Source of the DNA: Hordeum vulgare subsp. vulgare
Taxonomy: Eukaryota; Streptophyta; Magnoliopsida; Poales; Poaceae
DNA length: 64,000 nucleotides
Assembly: GCF_904849725.1 (NCBI RefSeq)
Contig: NC_058520.1
Coordinates: 532,880,083 to 532,944,082 of the forward strand
Direction: 5' to 3'
Part shown: in pieces, positions 11,687 to 24,519 of the stretch
How positions within the stretch are numbered: the first letter of the stretch is position 1
Layout of the letters: every line of letters starts with the position of its first letter
Position numbers and translations under genes: made by a program
Notes under the pieces: generated by a model
Seen by the model: the letters and a program-made list of their open reading frames with translations, nothing else
What the model was told of the DNA's origin: nothing
The model's database searches: none

Positions 11687-13233
11687 TGATACGTCTCTAA
11701 CGTATCTATAATTTTTTATGGTTTCATGGTATTATCTTGTCAAACTTTGGATGTTTTGTATGCCTTTTATATATTTTTTGAGACTAACCTATTAACTCAG
11801 TGCCAAGTGCCAGTTCCTGTTTTTCCCGTGTTTTTTACCCTTTTCAGAGGAGGATTTTAAACGGAGTCCAAACAGAATAAAACTTCTGAAAAGATTTTTT
11901 TCCGAAACACAAGAAGATCGGGAAGCTTGAGAACCAAGGCAGGGGGCCACCAGGGACCCCACAAGCCCCCTAGCCATGGCCAGGGAGGCTCGCGCCTCCC
12001 AGGCTTGTGGGCTCTTTGGGCCACCTCTGCCCTAGGTCTTTCGCATATAAATTCCCATAAATTCCAGAAAAAATCAGGAGACCATCGAAAGTACTTTTCC
12101 GCCGCCGCAAGCTTCTGTCTCCGCAAGATACCATCTGGGGCACGTTCTGGTGCCCTGCCGGAGGGGGGATTCAGCTACGGAGGGCTTATTCATCAACACC
12201 ATGACCTCTCCGATGATGCGTGAGTAGTTCACCATAGACCTACTGGTCCATAGCTAGTAACTAGATGGCTTCTTCTCTCTCTTGGATCTTCAATACAAAG
12301 TTCTCCATGATCTTCATGGAGATCTATCCGATGTAATCTTCCTTTGCGGTGTGTTTGCCGAGAGCCGATGAATTGTGGATTTATGATCAGATTATCTATG
12401 AATCTTATTTGAGTTTCTTCTGATCTCTCCTATGCATGATTTCATATCCTTGTAATTCTATTTGAGTTGTGGGTTTTGTTTGGCCAGCTTGATCTATGAT
12501 TCTTGCAATGGGAGAAGTGCTTGGTTTTGGGTTCATACCGTTCGGTGACCTCACCCAGTGACACAACGGGTAGCGAGGCACGCATCGTGTTGTTGCCATC
12601 AAGGGTAAAAAGATGGGGTTTTCATCATTGGTTTGAGTTTATCCCTCTACATCATGTCATCTTTCTTAAGGCGTTATTCCGTTCGTCATGAACTCAATAC
12701 ACTAGATGCATGCTGGATAGCGGTCGATGTGTGGAGTAATAGTAGTAGATGAAGAAAGTATCGGTCTACTTGTCTCGGTCGTGTAGCCTATATGTATGAT
12801 CATTGCCTTAGATATCGTCATGACTTTGTGCGGTTCTATCAATTGCTCGACAGTAATTTGTTCACCTACCGTAATACTTGCTATTTTGAGAGAAGCCTCT
12901 AGTGAACACTATGGCCCCCAGGTCTACTCCACACCATATTTTCAGCCTTACTCTTTTTCTTCGTTGCACTTTCCGCTTCATATCTCACTTTGCAATCAAT
13001 CTTGAAGGGATTGACAACCCCTTTATAGCGTTGGGTGCAAGCTCTTTTGTGTTTGTGCAGGTACTCTAGAGTTGACGAGATTCTCCTACTGGATTGATAC
13101 CTTGATTCTCAAACTGAGGGAAATACTTACTGCTCCTGTGCTGCATCACCCTTTCCTCTTCAAGGGAAAAGCCAACGCAAGCAAGTCTCCGTCAACGTGT
13201 CAAATTTCTGGCGCTGTTGTTTGAGAAGTAGCA
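11687..13233 (+). mobile_element. 5' LTR of element C (1547 bp)
   Basis: TGATACGTCTC... to ...GAAGTAGCA. It contains a promoter-proximal inverted repeat (CCCACAAGCC at 11958-11967, GGCTTGTGGG at 12002-12011) followed by a TATA box. Confidence 0.93.
12046..12052 (+). promoter_or_regulatory. TATA box in 5' LTR of element C
   Basis: TATAAAT about 35 bp downstream of the ACAAGCC/GGCTTGT inverted repeat. The same spacing occurs in the 3' LTR (17595-17601). Confidence 0.55.
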
Positions 13234-13243
13234 GAAGGAATTC

Positions 13244-13261
13244 TCGCACCGTTGTCGGGGA
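13244..13261 (+). other. Primer binding site of element C (mutated)
   Basis: TCGCACCGTTGTCGGGGA, 10 bp after the LTR. It differs from the F primer site at three positions (CpG-type and C-to-T changes), probably decay after insertion. Confidence 0.7.
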
Positions 13262-13447
13262 GGATCAAGTCAAGAACTCATCCAAGTAAATGTCGCAAAC
13301 TCATCTTTTGCATTTACTTTTTTTGCCTCTCGTTTTCCTCTCCCCCACTTCTGAAAAACAAAAATTTACAAATAAATATTTGCCTTTTTCGTTTGCCTTT
13401 TTCTCTCGCTTTCTTTCTGCTCGCTTGTCTGCCTGCTAAAGACATGT

Positions 13448-14502
13448 ATGGCCCAACCAAGGGATTTTGATGATCACTATGCGAGGTTGGAAGAGATTGA
13501 AACTAGTGTTAAAGGCTTCATGTCTACACAGCTTGATTATAATAGATACTTCCGTAGGGAACTGAAGGAGCAATTTCCTTTTTGGCCTTTATGAATAAAG
13601 AAGTTGATGATATGGCTAAAGAATTCCTTGCGCTAAATTCTCAGTTTGCTCGTCTTGTAAAGTTGGTAGGCCAGATTTCTGATAAGCAGGCTACCTTAGT
13701 CAACAAAATGGCTGCTAAACCTGAAACTCGTGATGAGAACCACGAAGATCTTAAAGTGCTTGGTGTGACTCCCATTGAATCTTTGTTTTCTTGTGTAAAA
13801 CCTAATGATGATGGGGTTGTATATGAATCCACCTTGGTTGAAAAACGCCCCAATGATTCGGAGTCCATCTATCTTCATGCTAAAAGCATTAAAAGTGGAG
13901 TAGAAGATATTAAAACTTTGAGTAGTAATGAAATTACTACTTTGGATTTCAAGGAATTGAATTATGATAATTGCTCCTTGATTGAATGCATTTCCTTGAT
14001 GCAATCCATGCTAAACTCCCCACACGCTTATAGCCAAAACAAGGCCTTTACCGATCATATCATCGAAGCTATGATAAAATCTCTTGAAGAGAAACTTGAA
14101 TTGGAAGTCTCTATCCCTAGAAAGCTTCATGATGAGTGGGAACCTACTATCAAAATCAAAATCAAAAACTATGAATGCAATGCTTTGTGTGATTTGGGTG
14201 CTAGTGTTTCAACGATTCCAAAGTCTTTATGTGATGTTCTGGGTTTTAATAAGATTGAGGAGTGTTCTCTTAATTTGCATCTTGCGGATTCTACTATCAA
14301 GAAACCCATGGGAATGATCAATGATGTTCTTATTATTGCAAATAGAAACTATGTACCCGTGGATTTCATTGTACTTGACATTGATTGCAATCCTACATGC
14401 CCTATCATTCTTGGTAGACCTCTCCTAAGGACTATCGGTGCTATTATCGATATGAAGGAAGGGAATATTAGATTTCAATTTCCTTTAAAGAAGGGCATGT
14501 AA
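13448..14502 (+). pseudogene. Coiled-coil/aspartic-protease protein of element C (frameshifted)
   Basis: Starts at the ATG at 13448 (MAQPRDFDDHYARLEEIE...), a charged helical N-terminus. The frame shifts by one base near 13575-13590, after which 13582-14502 is open to the stop. The C-terminal part is collinear with the F polyprotein: a VTPIESLF spacer, the MQSMLNSPHAYSQ region, and the protease motif DLGASVS with Asp encoded at 14191-14193. The second half reads ILGRPLLRTIGA. It ends early, at KKGM, because the following codon is TAA where B and F continue. The gag core of B and F is absent. The product may have acted with gag supplied in trans; that is inference. Confidence 0.75.
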
Positions 14503-17237
14503 CATTTTCCTAGAAATAAAATAAGATTGCCTTATGAATCCATGATGTGGGGTACTTATGGTTTGAGCACCAAAGACGACGATACGTGATTCTATCGCTT
14601 TATTCCTAGCTAAGGGTGTTAAACAATAGCGCTTGTTGGGAGGCAACCCAATGAATTTATCTTTTTATTTTCTGTTTTGTTGTGTCCACACTATCATAAT
14701 TCTGTTTTGATTGTGTCTTTTGTGTTTCTTTTTGTGTTAGAGCCAAGCAAAACCTTTATGACTAGTCTTGGTGATCGTTGTTTGATCCTGTTCGAAAAAG
14801 ACAGAAACTTTTCGCTCACCAGATTATTTTTCATTTTTATTCAGAAACATATTTTGAGTTAAATCTTTGTGCTGCTAGTTGATATGCCTTTTGCCCAGGC
14901 AGTCGTAATTGTTCAGAATTTTTGAGGTACCAGAAGTATATAAAGTATAAAGATTTCTACAAACTGGTCTGTTTTTGACAGATTCTGTTTTTTGTTGAGT
15001 TGGTTGCTTGTTTTGATGAAACTATGGATAGTATCGGGGGGTACTAGCCATGGAAAAGTGAGAATACAGTAATCCAACACCAGTATAAATAGGAATCAAG
15101 TTTGCTACAGTACCTTAAGAGGTGGTAGTTTGTTTTCTTGTGCTAATGTTATCATGAGTTTCTGTTTAAGTTTTGTGTTGTGAAGTTTTCAAGTTTTGGG
15201 TGATGTTCTCATGGAAAAAGAGATTAGGAGTGGAAAGATCTCAAGCTTGGGGATTCCCAAGGCATCCCAAGCCAAATTCAAGGACACTAAAAACCCTAAG
15301 CTTGGGGATGCCCCGGGAAGGCATCCCTTCTTTCGTCTTCAATCCATCGGTAACATTACTTGGAGCTATATTTTTATTCACCACATGATATGTGTTTTGC
15401 TTGGAGCGTCTTGTATCATAGGAGTCTTTTATTTTTGTTGTGTCACAATCATCCTTGCTGCACACTTTTGAGAGAGACATGCACTCGTCGTGATTTTGTT
15501 AGAATGCTCATCGTGCTTCACTTATATCTTTTGAGCTAGATAATTTTGCTCTATGTGCTTCACTTAGATCTTTTAGAGCACGGCGGTGCGTAACTTGGTA
15601 GTTGGCTTGTGCTATGAAAGTAGTCCCAAAGGTGATAGGTACCCAAAGAGAATACAAAAACCTCCATCTTCATGTGCATTGAGTTGAAAGAGAAGTTTTG
15701 ATTCCTCTCAATTAGTTTTGAGACGTGGATTTGGTAATATTAAGAGTTATGTTAGTAGGGTGTTGTGAATCTAGAAATACTTGTGTTGAAGTTAGTGATT
15801 CTCGTAGCATGCACGTATGGTGAACTGCTATGTTAGGAAGTCGGAGCATAATTGATCTATTGATTGTCATCCTTTGTGTTGCGGTCGGGATCGCGCGATG
15901 GTTAACACCTACCAACCCTTCCCGTGGGAGTATGCGTTTAGCACTTTGTTTCGATTACTAATGAAAACTTTTGCAACAAGTATGTGAGTTCTTCATGACT
16001 AATGTGAGTCCATGGTATAGATGCACTTTCACCTTCCACCATTGCTAGCCTCTCTTGTGCCGCGCAATTCTCGCCGGTGCATAAACCCACCATATGCCTT
16101 CCTCAAAACAGCCACCATACCTACCTACTATGGCATTTTCATAGCCATTCCGAGATACATTGCCATGCAACTTCCACCGTTCGTCTCATGACTTATGTCG
16201 TCACTCTCATATTGCCATTGCATGATCGTAAGATAGCTAGCGAGATGTTTCAACGTCATACGCCAAGCTAGATCGTTGCACATCCCCGTACACTGCCGGA
16301 GGCATTTCCTATAGAGTCATCATCGTTCTGAGCTTTGAGCTGTGAGTAAATAAAAGTGTGATGATCATCATTATTACAGCTCAAAGAGAAGAGGCCAAAG
16401 AGCCCAAAAAAAGAGAGGCCCAAGAGCCCAAATAAAAAAAGAGAAAAAGAGAGAAGGAACAATGCTACTATCTTTTTCCACACTTGTGCTTCATTATAGC
16501 ACCATGTTCTTCATGATTGAGAGCCTCTCGTTTCGTCACCACCATATGCTAGTGGGAATCTTCATTATATAACTTGGCTTGTATATTCCAATGATGGGCT
16601 TCCTCAAAATTGCCCTAGGCCTTCGTGAGCAAGCAAGTTGGATGCACACCCATTATTTCTCCTTTTGAGCTTTCAAATACTTATAGCTTTCGTGCATCCT
16701 TTTTATGGCAATCCCTACTCATTCACATTGATATCTATTAATGGGCATCTCCATAGCCTTTTGATATTCCGAGTCAATGTGACCATATCCTCCTTTTTTT
16801 GTCTCACAACCACCACCACACTCTATTCCACCTATAGTGCTATATCCATGGCTCACACTCATGTATTGCGTGATAGTTGTAAAAGGTTTGAGAAAGTAAG
16901 AGTGTGAAAACAATTACTTGGCCAATACCGGGGTTGTGCATGATTTCAATTAGTTGTGTGGGGATGATGGAGCATAGCCAGACTATATGATTTTGTGGGG
17001 ATAACTTTCTTTGGCCTTGTTATTTCGAAAGTTCATGATTACCTTCCTAGTTTGCTTGAAGTATTATTGTTTTCATGTCAATAGCAAACTATTGTTTTGA
17101 ATCTTACGGATCTGAACATTCATGTCACACAAAAGAAGTTGCAAAGGACAACTATGCTAGGTAGCATTCCACATCAAAAATTCAGTCTTTATCACTTCCC
17201 TACACGAGGACGAGCAGGAGTTAAGCTTCGGGATGCT
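14503..17237 (+). other. Non-coding 3' region of element C
   Basis: About 2.7 kb with no coding capacity, matching the same region of B, D and F. It contains the word TAAGCTTGGGGATGC at 15297-15311, a near copy of the polypurine tract at 17222-17236, and GGGATTCCC/GGCATCCC palindromic segments at 15250-15330. Confidence 0.75.
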
Positions 17238-18780
17238 TGATACATCTCCAACGTATCTATATTTTTTGATGGTTGCATGCTATTATCTTGTCAAACTTTG
17301 GATGTTTTGTATGCCTTTTATATCTTTTTTGGGACTAACCTATTAACTCAGAGCCAAGTGCCAGTTCCTGTTTTTTCCTTGTTTTTGAACCTTTTCAGAG
17401 GAGGATTTTAAACGGAGTCCAAACGGAATAAAACTTCCGAAAAGATTTTTTCTGAAACAGAAGAAGATCGGGAAGCTTGAGAACCAAGGCAGGGGCCACC
17501 AGGGACCCCACAAGCCCCCTAGCCGTGGCCAGGGGGGCTCGCGCCTCCCAGGCTTGTGGGCTCTTTGGGTCACCTCTGCCCTAGGTCTTTCGCCTATAAA
17601 TTCCCATAAATTCTAGAAAAAAACAGGACACCATCGAAAGTACTTTTCCGCCGCCGCAAGCTTCTGTCTCCGCAAGATACCATCTGGGGCACGTTCTGGT
17701 GCCCTGCCGGAGGGGGATTCAGATACGGAGGGCTTCTTCATCAACACCATGACCTCTCCGATGATGCGTGAGTAGTTCACCATAGACCTACTGGTCCATA
17801 GCTAGTAACTATATGGCTTGTTCTCTCTCTTGGATCTTCAATACAAAGTTCTCCATGATCTTCATGGAGATCTATCCAATGTAACCTTCTTTTGCGGTGT
17901 GTTTGTCGAGAGCCGATGAATTGTGGATTTATGATCAGATTATCTATGAATCTTATTTGAGTTTCTTCTGATCTCTCCTATGCATGATTTCATATCCTTG
18001 TAATTCTATTCGAGTTGTGGGTTTTGTTTGGCCAGCTTGATCTATGATTCTTGCAATGGGAGAAGTGCTTGGTTTTGGGTTCATACCGTTCGGTGACCTC
18101 ACCCAGTGACACAACGGGTAGCGAGGCACGCATCGTGTTGTTGCCATCAAGGGTAAAAAGATGGGGTTTTCATCATTGGTTTGAGTTTATCCCTCTACAT
18201 CATGTCATCTTGCTTAAGGCGTTATTCCGTTCGTCATGAACTCAATACACTAGATGCATGCTGGATAGCGGTCGATGTGTGGAGTAATAGTAGTAGATGC
18301 AGAAAGTATCGGTCTACTTGTCTCGGTCGTGTAGCCTATATGTATGATGATTGCCTTAGATATCGTCATGACTTTTCGCGGTTCTATCAATTGCTCGACA
18401 GTAATTTGTTCACTTACCGTAATACTTGCTATTTTGAGAGAAGCCTCTAGTGAACACTATGGCCCCCAGGTCTACTCCACACCATATTTTCAGCCTTACT
18501 CTTTTTCTTCGTTGCACTTTCCGCTTCAGATCTCACTTTGCAATCAATCTTGAAGGGATTGACAACCCCTTTATAGCGTTGGGTGCAAGCTCTTTTGTGT
18601 TTGTGCAGGTACTCTAGACTTGACGAGATTCTCCTACTGGATTGATACCTTGGTTCTCAAACTGAGGGAAATACTTACTGCTCCTGTGTTGCATCACCCT
18701 TTCCTCTTCAAGGGAAAAGCCAACACAAGCAAGTCTCCGTCAACGTGTCAAATTTTGGCGCTGTTGTTTGAGAAGTAGCA
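17238..18780 (+). mobile_element. 3' LTR of element C (1543 bp)
   Basis: TGATACATCTCC... to ...GAAGTAGCA, near-identical to the 5' LTR. TATA box TATAAAT at 17595-17601. Confidence 0.93.
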
Positions 18781-18785
18781 AGCTC
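18781..18785. repeat. Target site duplication of element C (right)
   Basis: AGCTC, matching 11682-11686. Confidence 0.95.
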
Positions 18786-19278
18786 TCACCTGGAACTTAT
18801 TCAACTTTTATTGTGTAGATCATGAAAATTTGTTCCTCCTTTATATTAGGCCTTTTGAGTGGGCGTCGTGAGGAGGAGGCCACTTTCTTTGGGGCGGGGG
18901 CTGTTGAAGGAACTGTCCATTGTGCATGAGCGTGCGCATAAGGCTATGCGTAGTATGGTCTGAGCTTTATGGCCAAACCAAGACCCTAAGGGTTGGTCGA
19001 TCTTGCTGAGCAATTTACAGGAGCCCACAATCGCTTCGAATTGTGGAGGACCTTGGCCTGCCGAGAAAGAGCTCGGGAGGCGTGGGGTGTGATGAAGACC
19101 CACTTTACCCGCCTAGATCCCGAGCACATGGCTCGAGTTGGACCAATGCGAACAGATGGGAAGGAGATTCCTCCACATCTCGTGTACAATCAAGTGATGC
19201 TCGTGCGTGCTTGTCACAGGAGGACTATGCATTAGATGCTATAATAGATCAACTAGATCAATCACCAGGCGTGTAATC
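18786..19278 (+). pseudogene. Antisense gene of Tat-type element T, downstream part
   Basis: Continues the antisense gene after element C. A possible acceptor TTGTGTAG ends at 18818. Coding-like stretches follow: LSIVHERAHKAMRSM near 18910-18955, then in another frame FELWRTLACRERAREAW with HMARVGP and GKEIPPHLVY (18993-19235). In a third frame comes QEDYALDAIIDQLDQ up to about 19275. This series matches the C-terminal half that I recall from Tat-type antisense proteins. At least one stop and two frameshifts make it a pseudogene. Confidence 0.6.
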
Positions 19279-19829
19279 ACCTGTAATGATATTTGTGTGT
19301 TAAGGCACTTCCCTCCCAATTTTGAAAATTATGTCTTTAACTGGCCATCGGCTTCTACCTCCCGTGTTATAAACTGGGTAGTGTTTCAACTTTGTATCCT
19401 GCAAAGTTAGGAATCAAATTTCCGATAACTAGGCAATCTGGCCATGTGGTACTAACACACAAAAGATGTTTGGGTGGATTATTTTATATTACGACTAGGC
19501 ATAATAAGCATATTCGGGAAAAAAAATAGTTCCTTTATAGGTTCCTTTTTCCGGGGCTTCTACATCGGTTGTAGTCGGTAAGGTTGTTTATCCACTTAAC
19601 ACGGCCATCGGTTTGATGATGCAGAAAATTGCCGAATAGGCAGGCATCGTTCTAGCCGATCAAGTTGTATCACAAGAAGCACAGGAGCAAGGCAACTCAG
19701 CATTGCTAAAATCTTAAGTCCAATTGATGCATACAATGGCAAGAATCGATGTTTTTATTACAAGATGCATACATGAACAAGTATGTATGACAAATATTTT
19801 GAACAACTTCTTTAGGAAGCCCCTAGGTG
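19279..19829. other. Non-coding part of Tat-type element T
   Basis: Between the end of the antisense gene and the end of the convergent pol gene. I see no ORF or structured feature; it belongs to T by position. Confidence 0.5.
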
Positions 19830-20291
19830 CTACTTGGTCGTTCCGTTTAACACGGCTGATTTGGTAAATGTCCGAGGGTGTTCGGTTAAGCCGAACATGA
19901 CGCGAGAACAGCTAATTATCCCTATAGGAAAAATAATAAAAATGTGGGTGATACGGAAAAAAGAAAGTGATGAAAAAGGGAGGATCATAATGGGTTCGAG
20001 GCGGTTGTCTTCGGATTTGCACAGGCAATAAGATCCTCCTGTTAAGATTTCATCGATCATAAAAGGGCCCTCCCACTTAGGGTGAAGTTTATGCTTCTGC
20101 TTCTCGGGGAGGCGTAGCACGAGTTCTGCCACGTTATATCCCTTTGTCCGGACTTACCTGCTCTCATAGTGTCGAACTTGTTATTGATAGAAAGTTAATC
20201 GGGCCAAAGCTATGTCACGCTTGCCTTCCAATGCATCTAGGTCATCCTACCGATCTAGCTCGACTTCTTTTTCCTCGTACATACACACGTG
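19830..20291 (-). pseudogene. Integrase C-terminal region of element T pol
   Basis: Minus-strand. Downstream of the integrase core, split off by element D. It reads GKRDIALARLTFYQ, then a segment with KWEGPFMIDEILTGGSY near 20000-20130, the conserved integrase C-terminal domain of Tat-type gypsy elements. Stops occur near 20160 and 20180, and after the domain the frame runs into unrelated sequence. The domain binds DNA in active elements; this copy is dead. Confidence 0.75.
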
Positions 20292-20296
20292 AGGTG
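20292..20296. repeat. Target site duplication of element D (left)
   Basis: AGGTG, identical to 26979-26983. Confidence 0.95.
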
Positions 20297-21832
20297 TGCT
20301 ACTTCTCAAACAACAGCGCCAGAAATTGACACGTTGACGGAGACTTGCTTGTGTTGGTTTTTCCCTTGAAGAGGAAAGGGTGATGCAGCACAGGAGCAGT
20401 AAGTATTTCCCTCAGTTTGAGCACCAAGGTATCAATCCAGTAGGAGAATCTCATCAAGTCCAGAGTACCTGCGCAAACACAAAAGAGCTTGCACCCAACG
20501 CTATAAAGGGGTTGTCAATCCCTTCAAGATTGATTGCAAAGTGAGATCTGAAGGCGGAAAGTGCAACGAAGAAAAAGAGTAAGGCTGAAAATATGGTGTG
20601 AAGTAGACCCGGGGGCCATAGTGTTCACTAGAGGCTTCTCTCAAAATAGCAAATATTACGGTGGGTGAACAAATTACTGTCGAGCAATTTATAGAACCTC
20701 GCAAAGTCATGATGATATCTAAGGCAATGATCATACATATAGGCATCAAGTACGAGACAAGGAGACTGATACTTCCTGCATCTACTACTATTACTCCACA
20801 CATCGACCGCTATCCAGCATGCATCTAGTGTATTGAGTTCATGACAAACAGAGTAACGCCTTAAGCAAGATGACATGATGTAGAGGGCTAAACTCAAACC
20901 AATGATGAAAACCCCATCTTTTTACCCTTGATGGCAACAACACGATGCGTGCCTCGCTACCCCTTCTGTCATAGGGTGAGGTCACCGCACGGTATGAACC
21001 CAAAACCAAGCACTTCTCCCATTGACAGAATCATAGATCAAGCTGGCCAAACAAAACCCACAACTCGAAGAGAATTACAAGGATATGTATCATGCATAAG
21101 AGAGATCAGAAGAAACTCAAATAAGATTCATAGATAATCTGATCATAAATCCACAATTCATCGGATCTCGACAAATGCACCGCAAAAGAATATTACATCG
21201 GATAGATCTCCATGAAGATCAAGGAGAACTTTGTATTGAAGATCCAAGAGAGAGAAGAAGCCATCTAGCTACTAGCTATGGACCCGTAGGTCTATGGTGA
21301 ACTACTCACGCATCATCGAAGAGATCATGGTGTTGATGAAGAAGCCCTCCGTATCCGAATCCTCCCTCTCGCAGGGCACCAGAATGTGCCCCAGATGGGA
21401 TCTTGAGGAGACAGAAGCTTACGGCGGCGGAAAAGTACTTTCGATGATCTCCTGATTTTTTCTGGAATTTATGGGAATATATAGGCGAAAGACCTAGGGC
21501 AGAGGTGGCCCAGGGAGCCCACAATCCTGGGAGGCACGGGCCCCCCTGGCCACGGCTAGGGGGCTTGTGGGATCCCTGGTGGCCCCCTGCCTTGGTTCTC
21601 AAGCTTCCCGATCTTCTTTTGTTTTGGATCTTTTTGGAAGTTTCGTTCCGTTTGGACTCCATTTAAAATCCTCCTCTGAAAGGGGTCAAAAACACGAAAA
21701 AACAGGAATTGGCTTGGCATTGAGTTAATAAGTTAGTCCCCAAAAGATATAAAAGGCATACAAAACAACCAAATTTTGACAAGATAATAGCATGAAACCA
21801 TAAAAAATTATAGATACGTTGGAGACGTATCA
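20297..21832 (-). mobile_element. 3' LTR of element D (1536 bp)
   Basis: On the minus strand TGATACGTCTCC... (from 21832) to ...GAAGTAGCA (20297). Its inner part closely matches the 5' LTR and both LTRs of C. Confidence 0.93.
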
Positions 21833-24519
21833 AGCATCCCCAAGATTAACTCCTGCTCGTCCTCGAGTAGGGAAGTGATAAATACTGAATTTTTGATGTG
21901 GAATGCTACCTAGCATAGTTGTCCTTTGCAACTTCTTTTGTGTGACATGAATGTTCAGATCCGTAAGATTCAAAACAATAGTTTGCTATTGACATGAAAA
22001 CAATAATACTTCAAGCAAACTAGCAAGGTAATCACGAACTTTCGAAATAACAAGGCCAAAGAAAGTTATCCCTACAAAATCATATAGTCTCGCTATGCTC
22101 CATCATCCTCACACAACTAATTTACATCATGCACAACCCCGGTATTGGCCAAGTAATTGTTTTCGCACTCTTACTTTCGCAAACCTTTTATAACTATCAC
22201 GCAATACATGAGCGTGAGCCATGGATATAGCACTATAGGTGGAATAGAGTGTGGTGATAGTTGTGAGACAAAAAGGAGGAGATAGTCACATTGACTCGAC
22301 GTATCAAAGGGCTATGGAGATGCCCATTAATAGATATCAATGCGAATGAGTAGGGATTGCCATACAAAGGATGCACTAGAGTTATAAGTATGTGAAAGCT
22401 CAAAAGGAGAACTAGTGGGTGTGCATCCAACTTGCTTGCTCATGAAGACCTAGGGCAATTTTGAGGAAGCCCATCATTGGAATATACAAGCCAAGTTATA
22501 TAATGAAGATTCCCACTAGCATATGGTGGTGACGAAACGAGAAGCTCTCAATCATGAAGAACATGGTGCTATAATGAAGCACAAGTGTGGAAAAAGATAG
22601 TAGCATTGTCCCTTCTCACTTTTTCTCTCTTTTTTATTTGGGCTCTTGGGCCTCTTCTTTTTTTATTTCTTCTTTTTTATTTGGGCTCTTTGGCCTCCTC
22701 TTTTTATTTCCTCACATGGGACAATGCTCTAATAATGATGATCATCACACTTTTATTTACTCACAGCTCAGAGCTCAAAATGATGATGACTCTATAGGAA
22801 ATGCCTTCGGCAGTGTACCGGGATGTGCAACGATCTAGCTTGGCGTATGACGTTGAAACATCTCGCTGGCTATCTTATGATCATGCAATGGCAATATGAG
22901 AGTGACGGCACAATTCATGAGACGAAACGGTGGGAGTTTGATGGCAATATATCTCGGAATGTCTATGAAAATGCCATAATAGGTAGGTATGGCGGCTGTT
23001 TTGAGGAAGGCATATGGTGGGTTTGTGCACCGGCGAGAATTGCGCGGCACTAGAGAGGCTAGCAATGGTGGAAGGTGAAAGTGCATATATACCATGGACT
23101 CACATTAGTCATGAAGAACTCACATACTTATTGCGAAAGTTTTTATTAGTAATTGAAACAAAGAGCTAAACGCATACTCCTAGGGGAAGGGTTGGTAGGT
23201 GTTAACCATCGCGCGATCCCGACCGCAACACAAAGGATGACAATAAATAGATCAATTATGCTCCGACTTCCTAACATAGCGGTTCACCATACGTGCATGC
23301 TACGGGAATCACTAACTTCAAGACAAGTATTTCTAGATTCACAACACCGTACTAACATAACTCTTAATATTACCAAATCCACGTCTCAAAACTAATTGAG
23401 AGGAACCGAACTTCTCTTTCTACTCAATGCACATGGAGATGGAAGTTTTTGTATCCTCTTTGGGTACCTATCACCTTTGGAGACTACTTTCATAGCACAA
23501 GCCTACAACCAAGTCACGAACCACCATGCTCTAAAAGATCTAAGTGAAACACATAGAGCAAAATTATCTAGCTCAAAAGATATAAGTGAAGCACTATGAG
23601 CATTCTAGCAAAATCACGATGAGTGCAAGTCTCTCTCAAAGGGTGTGCAGCAAGGATGATTGTGCACAACAAAAAGAAAAGACTCCTATGATACAAGACG
23701 CTCCAAGCAAAACACATATCATGTGGTGAATAAAAATATAGCTCCAAGTAATGTTACCGATGGATTGAAGACGAAAGAGGGGATGCCTTCCCGAGGCATC
23801 CCCAAGCTTAGGCTTTTTAGTGTCCTTGAATTTGGCTTGGGATGCCTTGGGCATCCCCAAGCTTGAGCTCTTTCCACTCCTTATCTCTTTGTCCATGACA
23901 ACTTCACCCAAAACTTCAAAACTTCACAACACAAAACTTAAACAGAAACTCGTGATAGCATTAGCACAAGAAAACAAACTACCACCTCTTTATGTACTAT
24001 AGAAATCTTGATTTCTATTTATATTGGTGTTGGATTACTGTATTCTCCCTTTTCTATGGCTAGTACCCCCCCCCCAATACTATCCATAGTTTATCAAAAC
24101 AAGCAACCAACTCAACAAAAACAGAATTTGTCAAAAACAGACCGGTTTGTAGCAATCTGTATACTTCATATACTTATGGTATCTCAAAAATTCTGAAAAA
24201 TTACGACTGCCCGGGCAAAAGGCATATCAACGAGCAACAAAAAAGTCAACTCAAAAGCTCTTTCTGAATAAAAAGTAAAAAAATAATCTCGTGAGCGAAA
24301 TTTTTCTGTCTTTTTCCAGCATGATCAAACAACCATCACCAAGACTAGTCATAAAGGTTTTGCTTGGATCAAACACAAAAAGAAACACAAAAGACACAAT
24401 CACAAAAGAATTATGATAGTGTGGATGCAACAAAACAGAAAGAAAAAGATAAATTCATTGGGTTGCCGCCCAACAAGCGCAATTATTTAACGCCCTTAGC
24501 TAGGCATAAGGTGATGGAA
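21833..24519 (-). other. Non-coding 3' region of element D
   Basis: No coding capacity. The polypurine-tract word next to the 3' LTR is mutated (minus TAATCTTGGGGATGC, 21834-21848), while an intact internal copy sits at 23796-23810. A run of nine C occurs at about 24067-24075. Confidence 0.7.

Larger units (their letters stand above)
11687..18780 (+). mobile_element. Complete Athila-type LTR element C (7.1 kb, non-autonomous)
   Basis: 5' LTR 11687-13233, primer site 13244-13261, coding 13448-14502, non-coding 14503-17237, 3' LTR 17238-18780, TSD AGCTC. The coding part has a coiled-coil N-terminus and the protease domain but lacks the gag core found in B and F, and lacks all polymerase domains. 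It sits just after a predicted splice donor in the antisense gene of T. Confidence 0.93.

Noticed and set aside
24064..24075. Run of nine C, considered as an assembly gap or regulatory tract
   Set aside because: Homologous regions of C and F have a G-rich run at the same place (GGGGGG), so it is a natural length variant.
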